Below, in pieces: positions 46,319 to 56,331 of a stretch of DNA of 64,000 bases (the first letter of the stretch is position 1; every line of letters starts with the position of its first letter). The notes under the pieces were generated by a model. The model searched no databases, was not told where the DNA came from, and saw only the letters and a list, made by a program, of their open reading frames with translations. The stretch spans positions 1,302,001 through 1,366,000 of the forward strand of contig CALSQY010000001.1 of assembly GCA_943788615.1 (NCBI GenBank), in the 5' to 3' direction. A program made the translations under genes and the position numbers. The stretch comes from UBA4465 sp002292365 (GTDB lineage: Bacteria > Bacteroidota > Bacteroidia > Cytophagales > Cyclobacteriaceae).

Positions 46319-47557
46319 ATGAGTGAAAAAACAATAGTTATCCTGGTTTTAGGAATTTTAATTTTTGATTTTCTTTTAGACTTATTATTAAGCTTTTTAA
46401 ATGAAAAAAGTTCTAAGAAATCCATTCCAGAAGAATTGAATGGGATCTATGATGATGAGAAATATCAAAAATCTCAAGATTATCAAAATGCTACCGGTCG
46501 TTTTGGCAAAATTTTAGGTGCGTTATCTTTGATCGTTATGGTAGCTGCTATTGGGTTGGGATGGTTTGGACGTTTGGATGATTGGGCACGCAGTTTCAGT
46601 CCTTTGGCACCGGTTACTCCTTTGATTTTTTTCGGAGTATTGTTTGTAATCTCGGATGTGATGGGAATTCCCTTTTCACTTTATCAGAACTTTGTAATTG
46701 AAGCGCGCTTTGGATTTAATAAAATGACTTTAAAAACTTTTTTCGCAGATAAAGCAAAGGGCTATCTTTTGGCGGTTTTATTGGGAGGCGGTTTGCTTGT
46801 GGTTTTTATTTTGATGGTAGAGGTAATTGGTACTGATTTTTGGTGGTATTTTTGGATTGTAATCACGGTTTTTTTATTGGCTTTAAATATGCTTTACACT
46901 TCTTTGTTGCTGCCGTTATTCAATAAATTAGTGCCTTTAGAAGAAGGGGAATTAAAAAAGTCTATCGCTGACTTTGCAGAAAAAGTATCCTTCCCTCTCA
47001 CTCAAGTATTCGTAATTGACGGATCTAAACGATCAAGTAAAGGCAATGCTTTTTTCTCAGGATTGGGAAAAAAGAAAAAAGTAATTCTTTACGATACCTT
47101 AATTGCTAAGCACAATGTTGATGAACTTACGGCGATCTTTGCCCATGAGGTGGGTCACTACAAAAAAAATCATATCTACATAGGTACTTTCATGTCAATT
47201 GTTCAGTCCGGATTAATGCTCTTTTTACTCTCAAAAATGATTTTAAATACGGAAGTTAGTTTTGCCATGGGGGGAGAATTAACAGCTGTTCATCTCAATA
47301 TGCTCGCTTTTGGTATTTTATATAGCCCAGTATCTAGAATACTAGGGATTATCATGAATTTGATCAGCCGTAAACATGAATATGAGGCTGACGCTTATGC
47401 TGCAACACATTTTGCCGCACAACCTTTGATCGATGGGTTGAAAAAAATGAGTGGTGATCATTTATCTAATCTAACCCCTCATCCAGCTAATGTCTTTATT
47501 AACTATTCACATCCCACCGTATTACAGAGAATCAGGGCGATGAATTTATTGGGATAA
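46319..47557 (+). CDS. M48 family (Ste24/CAAX-protease-like) membrane metallopeptidase
   Basis: A 412-residue zinc protease with several membrane helices. The zinc motif is IFAHEVGHYKKNH near 274-286, and the third ligand lies in RKHEYEADAYAA near 350. The N-terminal part before the active site matches the Ste24p (M48A) type. Bacterial members are thought to process or degrade membrane proteins. Substrate unknown. Confidence 0.92.
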   Translation: MSEKTIVILVLGILIFDFLLDLLLSFLNEKSSKKSIPEELNGIYDDEKYQKSQDYQNATGRFGKILGALSLIVMVAAIGLGWFGRLDDWARSFSPLAPVTPLIFFGVLFVISDVMGIPFSLYQNFVIEARFGFNKMTLKTFFADKAKGYLLAVLLGGGLLVVFILMVEVIGTDFWWYFWIVITVFLLALNMLYTSLLLPLFNKLVPLEEGELKKSIADFAEKVSFPLTQVFVIDGSKRSSKGNAFFSGLGKKKKVILYDTLIAKHNVDELTAIFAHEVGHYKKNHIYIGTFMSIVQSGLMLFLLSKMILNTEVSFAMGGELTAVHLNMLAFGILYSPVSRILGIIMNLISRKHEYEADAYAATHFAAQPLIDGLKKMSGDHLSNLTPHPANVFINYSHPTVLQRIRAMNLLG

Positions 47558-47561
47558 AATA

Positions 47562-48617
47562 TTAGTTTAAAAATTTAATTTCAGAAGTGAAAGGAAATTT
47601 CATCATGTAAGAATGTGCTTCTTCCACTGTAATTTTTTCATGAATTATTTTGTAGAGCGTTTCGGTAATCGGAATCCGTATGGGATAATTTATTGACCAT
47701 TCATGGATGATGTTAATGGTCTTGATTCCTTCGGCTACTTCACGCATGGAGTGAATAATTTCACTTAGTTTTTCTCCAGTAGCCAGGCGAAAACCTACTG
47801 TATAATTTCTACTGAGGCTACTTGAGCATGTCGCAATCAAATCACCAATACCTGCAAGGCCTAAAAAAGGCTCAACTTGTCCACCCATCGCTTTAGCAAT
47901 TTCCACCATTTCCACCATACCTCTCGTGATAAACAAGGCCTTGGCATTTTCGCCTAATTTCATGCCTTCAATAGTCCCAGCACCTACAGCAATGATGTTT
48001 TTTAAAATTCCACATAGCTCAGTACCCATCAAATCATTACTTCCAAAAACTAAAAATCGATCACTTTTTAAATATTTTTGACCCAGATTAATGACTTCAT
48101 CAAATTCACTGGCAATCACTGAGGCTGCAGGCATTTTAGCGGCAATTTCTTTAGATAAATTGGGTCCTGCAATACATCCTATTCTTACTACCGAAGATTC
48201 TTGTCTGATGACTTCACTCATAGTGAAAATTTGAATTATTGATTCCTTGAGAGGATTAATGCTTTTATTTGACTTGTTGAAGTCAAATCCTTTCGTGCCA
48301 TGAATTAAGACATGATAAGGTTTTAGATAAGGGGATAAGTTCTTCATCATTTCCCTAAAATTGATGGAGGGAACGATTGGAAAAATCAAGTTACATTTCT
48401 CTGCAAGAAATGAGACATCGGTAATAATTTCTACGTTATCTGCAATTTCATGATAGCCATTTTTTCTGGTTTGATTGAGTTTTAATGCTTTTTGCTTGCT
48501 TCTTGCATAGAGCAGTACTCGATTACATTTTTCAGCGAGTAGATTCGCTAATGCGGTACCAAAATTACCGGTACCAATGACACCGACGGTTACCTCATAT
48601 ATGTTTTTCAAGGCCAT
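47562..48617 (-). CDS. gpsA: glycerol-3-phosphate dehydrogenase [NAD(P)+]
   Basis: Makes sn-glycerol-3-phosphate, the backbone for phospholipids, from dihydroxyacetone phosphate. The 351-residue enzyme has the nucleotide motif VGVIGTGNFGTALA near 11-24, IHGTKGFD, IAGPNLSKEIA, LCGILKNIIAVGAG and GLAGIGDLIATCSS. It overlaps the upstream acyltransferase by 23 bases, so the two are very likely translationally coupled and act in sequence. Confidence 0.95.
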   Translation of the reverse strand: MALKNIYEVTVGVIGTGNFGTALANLLAEKCNRVLLYARSKQKALKLNQTRKNGYHEIADNVEIITDVSFLAEKCNLIFPIVPSINFREMMKNLSPYLKPYHVLIHGTKGFDFNKSNKSINPLKESIIQIFTMSEVIRQESSVVRIGCIAGPNLSKEIAAKMPAASVIASEFDEVINLGQKYLKSDRFLVFGSNDLMGTELCGILKNIIAVGAGTIEGMKLGENAKALFITRGMVEMVEIAKAMGGQVEPFLGLAGIGDLIATCSSSLSRNYTVGFRLATGEKLSEIIHSMREVAEGIKTINIIHEWSINYPIRIPITETLYKIIHEKITVEEAHSYMMKFPFTSEIKFLN

Positions 48618-50259
48618 ATCCCTCTAGTCTGTTGTGGTAATAATAGAGTGTACTTGCATTGAGTATTAAAATCTGATCCTTTGATTTTATCAAAGGTCTT
48701 TTTGCATGATACATCCCAATATTATTCAGTCCATAGATGATGGATTTATCTGTTGTATTTTTAAGTTTATCATTTACATCTACTTTCCCTTGTTCATTGA
48801 GTCCTAAAATTATACCTCTCAGTTTTTTGAAATTCGTTTTGAAAGCTTCATAATCTAGAGTGAGATCATCTTCTGACAGTCTTAAAATACTGTAAAGATC
48901 CAGTCTGTAATTTTTTCTTTCAAGCATCTTAAAAGCAGTATAGGCCACCAAATGACTAGAATAAACCCGATTATTCTTGTAGTATTCTGAAATAATTTTT
49001 TTAGAAAGAATTTGTACGTAGGTATGTTCTCGTTGTTTATCAACGTTAACTTTTCCATTAGAAAGGAAATAATCTTTGATATCAACGACAGCTCCCTGTT
49101 GGTCTAAGCTTTGTCCTTGATCATTTACATAATTACCCAGGACATCGAGGCCACGGCCAATACTGACCGAAATATCAGATTTTTTGGTAAAAAATTTCAT
49201 AAGAAAGGTGGTGATTTTTTTAGAATTACTGAAGGCATCTGACTCTCTATAATACCTTTCTCTGCCGGTTCTTTTGAGATAATCATTGATTAACGAAGGT
49301 GCTTCGAGGGTAAACTGGTAATTAATGACCACAGGTACGATAAATATAGGTTTGGCTTGATTACCATAGTCACTGATGAGAGATCTTTGTGCTTCAATAG
49401 CAGTACCTAATAAACCTAATTTCAATGAATTTTCGATTTGACCGGAGCGACTCCTGGTACCTCCTGGAAAAAATAGGCTGTGACATCCCCATTCTAAAGC
49501 CCTTTTTGAATATTCTTTTAGGGTTTCTAAATAAATGGGATTTTTCTTTCTTCGATCTAATTTATAGGCCCCCAAGCTATTCATAAAATAGGCTAATATT
49601 TTAATATTGAAAAGATTAAGTCCTGCACCATAGATGAAGGGTGGGAGTCCTAAAAACTGGATCACCCATCCAATGAGAATAGAGTCTAGGTTACTAAAAT
49701 GTGTAGGAACTAGAACAATAGTACCTATTTTGGCTAGTTTTCTCAATTGATCAGGTTCACCAACTACATGAATTTGATCCTGTAAATCTAACTGTCGACT
49801 GAATATCGAATTAAACCCTTTGACCCGAGCGGCATTGAGCAATCGGGCAAATCCAAAAGTGGTAATCCTTTTTGCAAATCGATAGGAGGATTTATTGAAA
49901 TTACCAACAATTTCTTTACAATATCGATCAATAATTTCTTTTAATATTTCTTTCTCGATGGTTAGCCTATCCTTGCTTTCTTTGATTGCTAATTGTTTTT
50001 TCTGGATATATTTCCAAAAAGTTAAATCATCTTTTGGGTCTACGCGCCATGGGTTGTTAATGATACGCTGTTTCTCTCTGTAAATAGTCGTTTCGAGTTC
50101 TTCATGAAGAGTTTTACGCCCATTTTTTTGTGTCAAATTTGTAAAAACATGTCGACTCACTTCATCGAGAAATGATTTTTTATTTTGTGAAAGATTGACA
50201 ATGGGCCAATCTTTTTTTCTCTTGAGAATATCTTTATATCGGGGCCTATTCTGACTCAT
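48595..50259 (-). CDS. PlsB-like glycerol-3-phosphate / lysophosphatidate acyltransferase
   Basis: A 554-residue membrane-associated acyltransferase. The LPLAT motifs are VPTHFSNLDSILIG (HxxxxD) near 186-199, YKLDRR, and FFPGGTRSRSGQ near 265-276. The size and flanking domains are like large Bacteroidota PlsB-type proteins. Its overlap with gpsA suggests it acylates the glycerol-3-phosphate that GpsA makes. The exact acceptor (G3P or lysophosphatidate) is not settled by sequence. Confidence 0.85.
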   Translation of the reverse strand: MSQNRPRYKDILKRKKDWPIVNLSQNKKSFLDEVSRHVFTNLTQKNGRKTLHEELETTIYREKQRIINNPWRVDPKDDLTFWKYIQKKQLAIKESKDRLTIEKEILKEIIDRYCKEIVGNFNKSSYRFAKRITTFGFARLLNAARVKGFNSIFSRQLDLQDQIHVVGEPDQLRKLAKIGTIVLVPTHFSNLDSILIGWVIQFLGLPPFIYGAGLNLFNIKILAYFMNSLGAYKLDRRKKNPIYLETLKEYSKRALEWGCHSLFFPGGTRSRSGQIENSLKLGLLGTAIEAQRSLISDYGNQAKPIFIVPVVINYQFTLEAPSLINDYLKRTGRERYYRESDAFSNSKKITTFLMKFFTKKSDISVSIGRGLDVLGNYVNDQGQSLDQQGAVVDIKDYFLSNGKVNVDKQREHTYVQILSKKIISEYYKNNRVYSSHLVAYTAFKMLERKNYRLDLYSILRLSEDDLTLDYEAFKTNFKKLRGIILGLNEQGKVDVNDKLKNTTDKSIIYGLNNIGMYHAKRPLIKSKDQILILNASTLYYYHNRLEGYGLEKHI

Positions 50260-50298
50260 TTAATGTTTTTAAGTCCGCAAATATAAACATTTGACTAT

Positions 50299-51192
50299 TT
50301 AATCAATGATAAATTGCCCTTGTCCGACAAAGATGGCTTGTCCGCCTACCTTTACCTTTTTTATTATTTCTTTTTCGCTTTCAATTTCAAGATGGAGGAT
50401 ACTAGGTCGATTCATCTCAAAACCTTGTTCACTGATGAGTGGACCTTTTTTTATACCATATTTAAACAAATAACAGGCTAAGGGTCCATTGGCAGAACCG
50501 GTTGCAGGATCTTCTGTAATACCAATTTCTGGAGCAAACATACGGCCGTGTAAATCACTGTTAGGTAATAATCCCTGTGGTGTGAATACATAAACGCTAA
50601 GATCACTTAATGTAGATTTGAGCTGTTCCCAAACTTGGGTATTAAAAGTTAAATTTCGAACATTTTCTAGGGTTTTTACTGGTACGATAATGTAAGGCAC
50701 CCCACAAGAAACTTCTTGTACCGGATAATCCATTAAGTCTGATGCTGTTAGATTGAATAATTCTGCTATTTCTGATCTATTATCCAAAATATTCCCAAAA
50801 TGAGGACGTACTTGATACATAGTAGCCATGAGCGGTCCCTTTCTAGACATTTCGATTTTCACTTCAATCGGGCCAATATTCTGATTTAAGGCTATCGTTA
50901 TTAGTCCATCCTCTTTAGGAAAATTTTGCGCTAAGAAATAGGCAGTTCCAATACTGGGATGACCTGCAGTAGGCAATTCTTTGACCGGTGTGAAAATGCG
51001 CATTGGGTATCTTCCATTGGTATTTTTTGGAAAAAGAAATACCGTTTCTGATAAGTTGAGCTCTCGAGCAATGTTTTGAAACATTTTAGATGGAATTTCT
51101 GTTGCATCTTCGAAGATGGCCAATTGATTTCCTCCAAATTTCTTATTTGTAAAGACGTCTAGAAGATGATATTTCGCTTTTTTCAAACTCAT
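50299..51192 (-). CDS. PhzF family isomerase-like protein
   Basis: A 297-residue protein with the twin-domain PhzF fold: LLDVFTNKKFGGNQLAIF near 8-25, LNLSETVFLFP (catalytic-Glu segment), ELPTAGHPSIGTAYF, and MFAPEIGITEDPATGSAN near 217-234. PhzF isomerises a phenazine precursor, but most members in other contexts have unknown substrates. No phenazine genes are here. Confidence 0.92.
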   Translation of the reverse strand: MSLKKAKYHLLDVFTNKKFGGNQLAIFEDATEIPSKMFQNIARELNLSETVFLFPKNTNGRYPMRIFTPVKELPTAGHPSIGTAYFLAQNFPKEDGLITIALNQNIGPIEVKIEMSRKGPLMATMYQVRPHFGNILDNRSEIAELFNLTASDLMDYPVQEVSCGVPYIIVPVKTLENVRNLTFNTQVWEQLKSTLSDLSVYVFTPQGLLPNSDLHGRMFAPEIGITEDPATGSANGPLACYLFKYGIKKGPLISEQGFEMNRPSILHLEIESEKEIIKKVKVGGQAIFVGQGQFIID

Positions 51193-51277
51193 ATGTTCAA
51201 GATATATGTAAATCTAATGAGGCTCATTATAAGTGCCTATTTTTTATGCAAGCGAAGTAGTTTATAATTGTAATTAT

Positions 51278-52249
51278 ATGAGCACACTCAAAGACATACA
51301 AGCTCCTGTAAAACAGGAAATGAATGAATTTGAATTAAAATTCCGTCAGTCTATGAAAAGCAAGGTGATGTTGCTTGACAAAATTATGGATTACATTATC
51401 AAAAGAAAAGGGAAGCAAATACGGCCGTTGTTTGTGTTTCTTACTGCTGGGATCATAGGCAATATTAATGAGGCTACGCATCGAGGTGCTGCTTTAATAG
51501 AGCTCTTGCATACAGCAAGCTTGGTTCATGATGATGTGGTAGATAATGCACATTATCGTCGTGGATTTTTTTCAATTAATGCCCTTTGGAAAAATAAAAT
51601 AGCCGTCTTAGTGGGAGATTTTCTTTTGTCAAAAGGGTTACTGCTTTCCTTAAAAAATGATGATTTTGGATTGCTTCGGATTGTTTCTAATGCCGTACAG
51701 CAAATGAGTGAGGGAGAATTGCTTCAGATGGAGAAGGCCAGGAAATTGGATATTACAGAGGAGCTGTACTATGAAGTAATCAGGCAAAAAACGGCCAGTT
51801 TGATTACCTCTTGTTGTGAAGTAGGGGCAAGTTCTGGTGGAGGAACCGAGGAAGACATATCTAAAATGGGGACTTTTGGTACTAATGTAGGTATGGCATT
51901 TCAGATAAAAGATGATTTGTTTGACTATGAAAATGCTGCTATTGGAAAGCCTACGGGCATTGATATTCGAGAAAGGAAGATGACTTTACCGGTCATTTAT
52001 GCGCTCAAGCAGAGTAGTTCATCAGAAGTGGCAACGATTAAAAAAATGATATCGGATAGTGAAAAAAAATCTACTAATGTGAAAAAAGTAATTGAATTCG
52101 TAGTAGCAAAAGGGGGTATTGATTATGCGACGAAAAAAATGAATGATTTTCTCTCAGAAGCTATTGCTATCCTTAAAACATATCCAGATTCAGTTTATAG
52201 AAATTCATTAGAACAACTTCTCGCTTTTACCATCGATAGAAAAATGTAA
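51278..52249 (+). CDS. polyprenyl diphosphate synthase
   Basis: Condenses isopentenyl diphosphate units into a long prenyl chain for quinones or cell-wall lipid carriers. The 323-residue protein has KGKQIRPL, the first Asp-rich motif LVHDDVVDNA near 80-89, and the second, QIKDDLFDYE near 212-221. The start at 51278 gives the usual N-terminus. An earlier frame opening at 51233 is unlikely. Chain length (octaprenyl, heptaprenyl) cannot be read from sequence. Confidence 0.92.
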   Translation: MSTLKDIQAPVKQEMNEFELKFRQSMKSKVMLLDKIMDYIIKRKGKQIRPLFVFLTAGIIGNINEATHRGAALIELLHTASLVHDDVVDNAHYRRGFFSINALWKNKIAVLVGDFLLSKGLLLSLKNDDFGLLRIVSNAVQQMSEGELLQMEKARKLDITEELYYEVIRQKTASLITSCCEVGASSGGGTEEDISKMGTFGTNVGMAFQIKDDLFDYENAAIGKPTGIDIRERKMTLPVIYALKQSSSSEVATIKKMISDSEKKSTNVKKVIEFVVAKGGIDYATKKMNDFLSEAIAILKTYPDSVYRNSLEQLLAFTIDRKM

Positions 52250-52282
52250 TTTTATTTTTCACCTAATATTACCTCGTTCATT

Positions 52283-55159
52283 ATGAAAAGTTTTATTGGA
52301 GACCTTGCGGAGCGATTGCTTACAAAATATCATAATCCAAGAAACCTGACAGTTATTTTTCCCAATAGGAGGGCAGGATTTTTCTTACAGCAAGAACTTG
52401 GAAAAAGGATTAAAAAACCTATTTGGTTGCCTCATATATCGAGTCTTGAGGATTTTATTTTGGCCCATTCTCAATTTGAAAAAATAGAAAGTTTTGAATC
52501 AGTCCTATGGTTACATGAGGTTTACTTAAATCATCAAGAAAAAGGAGAGGCCCTCGATAAATTTTTCTTTTGGGGGGAAATGATCATAAAAGATTTTGAA
52601 GAAATAGATCAATATGGAGTGAACGCCCATCAAATTTTTACCAGCATAAAATCTCAAAAGGAGCTCGATCAAGAATTTTATTTTCTCTCAGAAGAAGATA
52701 AAAAAATAATCACTTCTTTTTGGGCTACCTTTTTACCGAAAAGTAGTAAAAATCAAGACATATTTTTGGAGACATGGAAAATACTTAAATCTATATATAT
52801 TGAATATAAGTCTCTATTGACGGCAAAAGGGAAGGCATATATTGGGATGATTTACGCGGACTTTTTAGCACATTTATTAGCAGATGATTATCATGATAAA
52901 GGGCAGTTAATTTTTGTTGGATTTAATGCATTAACAGCTGTTGAAGAGGGGATTATAAAATATTATGTTGAGCATAAAGGGGCGGATGTGCTTTGGGATA
53001 CTGATGCTTATTACCTACAAGATACGGCCCAGGAGGCAGGCTATTTTCACCGAATGTATCAAAAAGATGAGATTCTAGGTAACACTTTTAAATCAAAAAT
53101 CCCTAAAAACATTGATAAACCCAAATTAATCACTACTGTTGGCGTTTCCTTGGAAGTGGGTCAGGCCAAAGCTTTAGGTGAAAAATTGTCAATTTTAATG
53201 TCAGCGCCAAATTTCAAAGCGGAAAATGTAGTCATCGTCCTACCCAATGAATACATGCTATTTCCTGTTTTGCACGCATTGCCCAAGGCGTTGAACGAGA
53301 TCAATATAACGATGGGCTTTCCCCTCAAAGATACACCTATATATGCCTTATTAGAAAGTATATTGATGCTTCAAAATACGCGACGGCCTGCGGCCAATGG
53401 AGATATTTTCTATCATAAACCTGTCATCGCTATCTTGGAGCATCCCTTGATTTATGGGTTGGACATCAGTCGTTTCAAAGAGTTAAATGCTAAAATTAAA
53501 AAGTACAATTTGGTTTTTGTGGGGAACAGTCAGATTCCATTGAACTCACCTTTATTGAAATTAATATTTTCGAAGCCAGAAAATCCATTAGATTATCTCT
53601 TAGAAATTCTTAAAACATTTGAAGATCAATCAGAAATAGAAAAAGGCGGTCTCGATAGTGCCTTCATTCATAAATATTATCAGCATATTTTTCAATTGAG
53701 AGAAGTGCTAGGAGTGCAAGTGGATCTCATATCCTATGAATTTTTGATCCAATTGTTTAAAAAAATTTCGAGAAGTTTGAAAATACCTTTTTCAGGAGAG
53801 CCCTTAAGAGGGATCCAGATCATGGGTGTATTAGAAACTAGGAATCTAGATTTTGAATATGTTTTTGTACTAAGCATGAATGAAAATGCCTGGCCCGCAC
53901 CCCCACGAAGTGGATCTTTTATCCCCTATAATATCAGAAGAGCGTTTGACTTACCTACTCATGAACATCAAGATGCGATATTTGCCTATTTGTTTTATCG
54001 ATTGCTACAACATTCTCGGGAAGTAGTTTTTTATTATAATACAATTTCGGAATTCAATGTGAATGGAGAATTGAGTCGTTTAGTAAAACAACTGGAACTT
54101 GAGTCGGTCCATTCGATCAAAAAGAAAATATTAGCTAATCCCATTGCACTCCCTGTTAAAAAAGAAATCTCAGTGAAAAAGGACTATGTGGTTATGAAAA
54201 AGCTAGCCAGGTTCACTTCGGATTTTAAGAATACCTATATGAGTAGACTGACTCCATCAGCGTTAGATACTTACCTCCATTGTAAACTCAGATTTTACTA
54301 TAAATACATCGCAGAATTGTACGAAGAGGAGCAAATTCAAGAAGAACTAGACCCTATGATTTTTGGTAATATTCTTCACGATGCACTGGAAATTTTATAT
54401 CGCCAATTCATGGTTGTACAAAAGACATCTATCGTGGGTGCTCCACATTTCTTTTGGCTGAGAGAAGGAGTGGATGGAGTCATTAATGAAGCGTTTCGCA
54501 AGCATTACCAAATTAAAGGAGACAAGAAAAAAGTAATGGTTGAAGGCAGAAATATCATTGCTGCTGAAATAATTAAAAAAATGATCAATAAAATATTGGA
54601 CATAGATGAAAAGTATGCACCATTTAAAATAGTAGGTTTAGAGTCAGGTAGTAAAGATGGTTTCTCTGTTGACCATCCGATTCAGGTAAATGGTAGGAAG
54701 CAGATCATCGGTCTCAAGGGTAAAATTGACAGAATTGATCTAAAGGGGGGTGTTTTGAGGGTTTTAGATTACAAAACGGGTAAGGATGAGAAAACTTTCG
54801 AGACTCTTACTTCACTCATTGATCCTGAAAACCCTAAACGAAATAAAACCGCTTTTCAAATATTTTTCTATAGCTATCTAGTACAAAGCGGATACAAAGA
54901 TTCGTACGAGCGTATTGAACCTAGTATATTTAATAGTAAGCATCTTTTTGATAATAAATTTGATTGGAGATTGACTCAAAAAGAGAAGGGTCAAGTAGGA
55001 ATCCAAGTAAAATCATTTGGACACTACAGTGATGGTTTTGAGCAAGTTTTGAATGAATTACTTTCCGAAATTTGGGATACTGAGATTCCCTTCGATCAGA
55101 CTCATGATCTTAACAAATGCGAATATTGCCCTTATAATGGCATTTGCAAGCGTGTTTAG
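52283..55159 (+). CDS. AddB-like PD-(D/E)XK nuclease / inactivated helicase
   Basis: A 958-residue protein related to AddB, partner in AddAB-type double-strand-break processing. The N-terminal helicase-like part starts with VIFPNRRAGFFLQQEL. The C-terminal nuclease has RLTPSALDTYLHCKLRFYYK, DPMIFGNILHDALE, KGKIDRIDLKGG and VLDYKTGKDE. The first Cys (near 670) and CEYCPYNGICKR at the very end form a four-Cys Fe-S site as in AddB. No addA-like gene is in the window. Confidence 0.85.
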   Translation: MKSFIGDLAERLLTKYHNPRNLTVIFPNRRAGFFLQQELGKRIKKPIWLPHISSLEDFILAHSQFEKIESFESVLWLHEVYLNHQEKGEALDKFFFWGEMIIKDFEEIDQYGVNAHQIFTSIKSQKELDQEFYFLSEEDKKIITSFWATFLPKSSKNQDIFLETWKILKSIYIEYKSLLTAKGKAYIGMIYADFLAHLLADDYHDKGQLIFVGFNALTAVEEGIIKYYVEHKGADVLWDTDAYYLQDTAQEAGYFHRMYQKDEILGNTFKSKIPKNIDKPKLITTVGVSLEVGQAKALGEKLSILMSAPNFKAENVVIVLPNEYMLFPVLHALPKALNEINITMGFPLKDTPIYALLESILMLQNTRRPAANGDIFYHKPVIAILEHPLIYGLDISRFKELNAKIKKYNLVFVGNSQIPLNSPLLKLIFSKPENPLDYLLEILKTFEDQSEIEKGGLDSAFIHKYYQHIFQLREVLGVQVDLISYEFLIQLFKKISRSLKIPFSGEPLRGIQIMGVLETRNLDFEYVFVLSMNENAWPAPPRSGSFIPYNIRRAFDLPTHEHQDAIFAYLFYRLLQHSREVVFYYNTISEFNVNGELSRLVKQLELESVHSIKKKILANPIALPVKKEISVKKDYVVMKKLARFTSDFKNTYMSRLTPSALDTYLHCKLRFYYKYIAELYEEEQIQEELDPMIFGNILHDALEILYRQFMVVQKTSIVGAPHFFWLREGVDGVINEAFRKHYQIKGDKKKVMVEGRNIIAAEIIKKMINKILDIDEKYAPFKIVGLESGSKDGFSVDHPIQVNGRKQIIGLKGKIDRIDLKGGVLRVLDYKTGKDEKTFETLTSLIDPENPKRNKTAFQIFFYSYLVQSGYKDSYERIEPSIFNSKHLFDNKFDWRLTQKEKGQVGIQVKSFGHYSDGFEQVLNELLSEIWDTEIPFDQTHDLNKCEYCPYNGICKRV

Positions 55160-55166
55160 TATATTT

Positions 55167-55496
55167 TCATTTATCGGTATCAAAAATTTTCACGCTATCC
55201 CATAAGTTTTGACAGTCATTTATAAACCACTTGTGTGCTTTATGTTCCTGGTATATGTCATGCGCTTCTTTATCTTGAAAGGTGACCACTAAAGCAACGT
55301 TATAACTTCGTTCAATGATTGGCCTATCTGTTGATGCAGGAATTCCAACATGATAGGTATCTATACTATCTATCTGATCAAGGAAAGAAATCGTGCGGTT
55401 TTTAAAAGCATCTACCTGCTTATCTGAGGTATCTTTTAACCAAAAAAAGACCATATGGATAAAATTACTTTGACTTTCTTTTTTCTGAGTGATCAT
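55167..55496 (-). CDS. Dabb (stress-responsive alpha-beta barrel) domain protein
   Basis: A 109-residue single-domain protein with the Dabb pattern FIHMVFFWLKDTSDKQVDAF, then TYHVGIPASTDRPII, SYNVALVVTFQDKEAHDIY and HKAHKWFI. Dabb proteins form small dimers of unknown or diverse function. Converges with the AddB-like gene. Confidence 0.85.
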   Translation of the reverse strand: MITQKKESQSNFIHMVFFWLKDTSDKQVDAFKNRTISFLDQIDSIDTYHVGIPASTDRPIIERSYNVALVVTFQDKEAHDIYQEHKAHKWFINDCQNLWDSVKIFDTDK

Positions 55497-55553
55497 GAGT
55501 GAGTTTTAAATCTTGAATAAAACGCCAAACCCCTGAGGTTCTGAGGTGGAAAA

Positions 55554-56217
55554 TTATTTAGATACTTTTAAAAGTGCTTTAAATTTTTTGGCTACTAAAT
55601 CTATTTTTGGTTTTGAAACACTCAAGACATATGGCTGATACGGATTCTTTTTTTCATAATCTTGATGATAGTCTTCAGCGGGATAAAAAGCGACCAAAGG
55701 TTCTATGAGTGTGACGATAGGACTGACAAAAACAGGACTTATATCTTTTATTTTCTGACTCACTATTTCTTTTTGAGACTCCATTATGATAAAAGACCAC
55801 TGATCGATATTGTTTTCCAACATCAGGCCCTTGTCGGTTCAATTGTGTAGGGTCATGTGCTGTAAAAAGAATGTCTAACAAAATTTCAAAGCTGATTTTA
55901 TTGGGGTCATAATATATCTGAACAGCTTCTGCATGCGCTGTCTTGCCCGATGAAACAAGATCATATCGAGCATTATTTTTTGTACCACCAGCGTATCCAG
56001 AAACGGCCTCAATGACTCCTTCAATTTGTTCAAATGAGGCTTCAATGCACCAAAAACAACCACCTGCAAAGGTAGCCGTATCTAGTTTTATATCGCTAAG
56101 AAATACTTTGGTAATGTTTTTATTGCGCTTTTGAGAGTCAGAGACATTGGAGACACATGAGCAAGAGAACATGAGGTCAAATAATAAGATTAGGGAAATA
56201 AGTTTTAATGAATGCAT
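55554..56217 (-). pseudogene. msrA: peptide-methionine (S)-S-oxide reductase with single-base frameshift
   Basis: Reduces methionine-S-sulfoxide in damaged proteins. The first part (56217 down to about 55783) has a lipoprotein signal (LMFSCSC), the catalytic TFAGGCFWCIEASFE, EAVSGYAGG and DPTQLNRQGPDVGKQYRS. The frame then breaks at FYHN, and the rest (ESQKEIV, PLVAFYPAEDYHQDYE, to the stop at 55554) continues in another frame. One extra base in a two-C run at 55781-55782 (plus strand) explains it. Repaired, it would be about 220 residues. A sequencing error is possible. Confidence 0.85.
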
Positions 56218-56331
56218 ATGAAAATTAAAATATTGAAATCAAAAACCAAAAAAAGTGCTAATTAAAATACGCTACTAAAATAAATAATAATCTTATCTCT
56301 ATCGATTTTTAGCTCGCTTTATTTCTGATAA

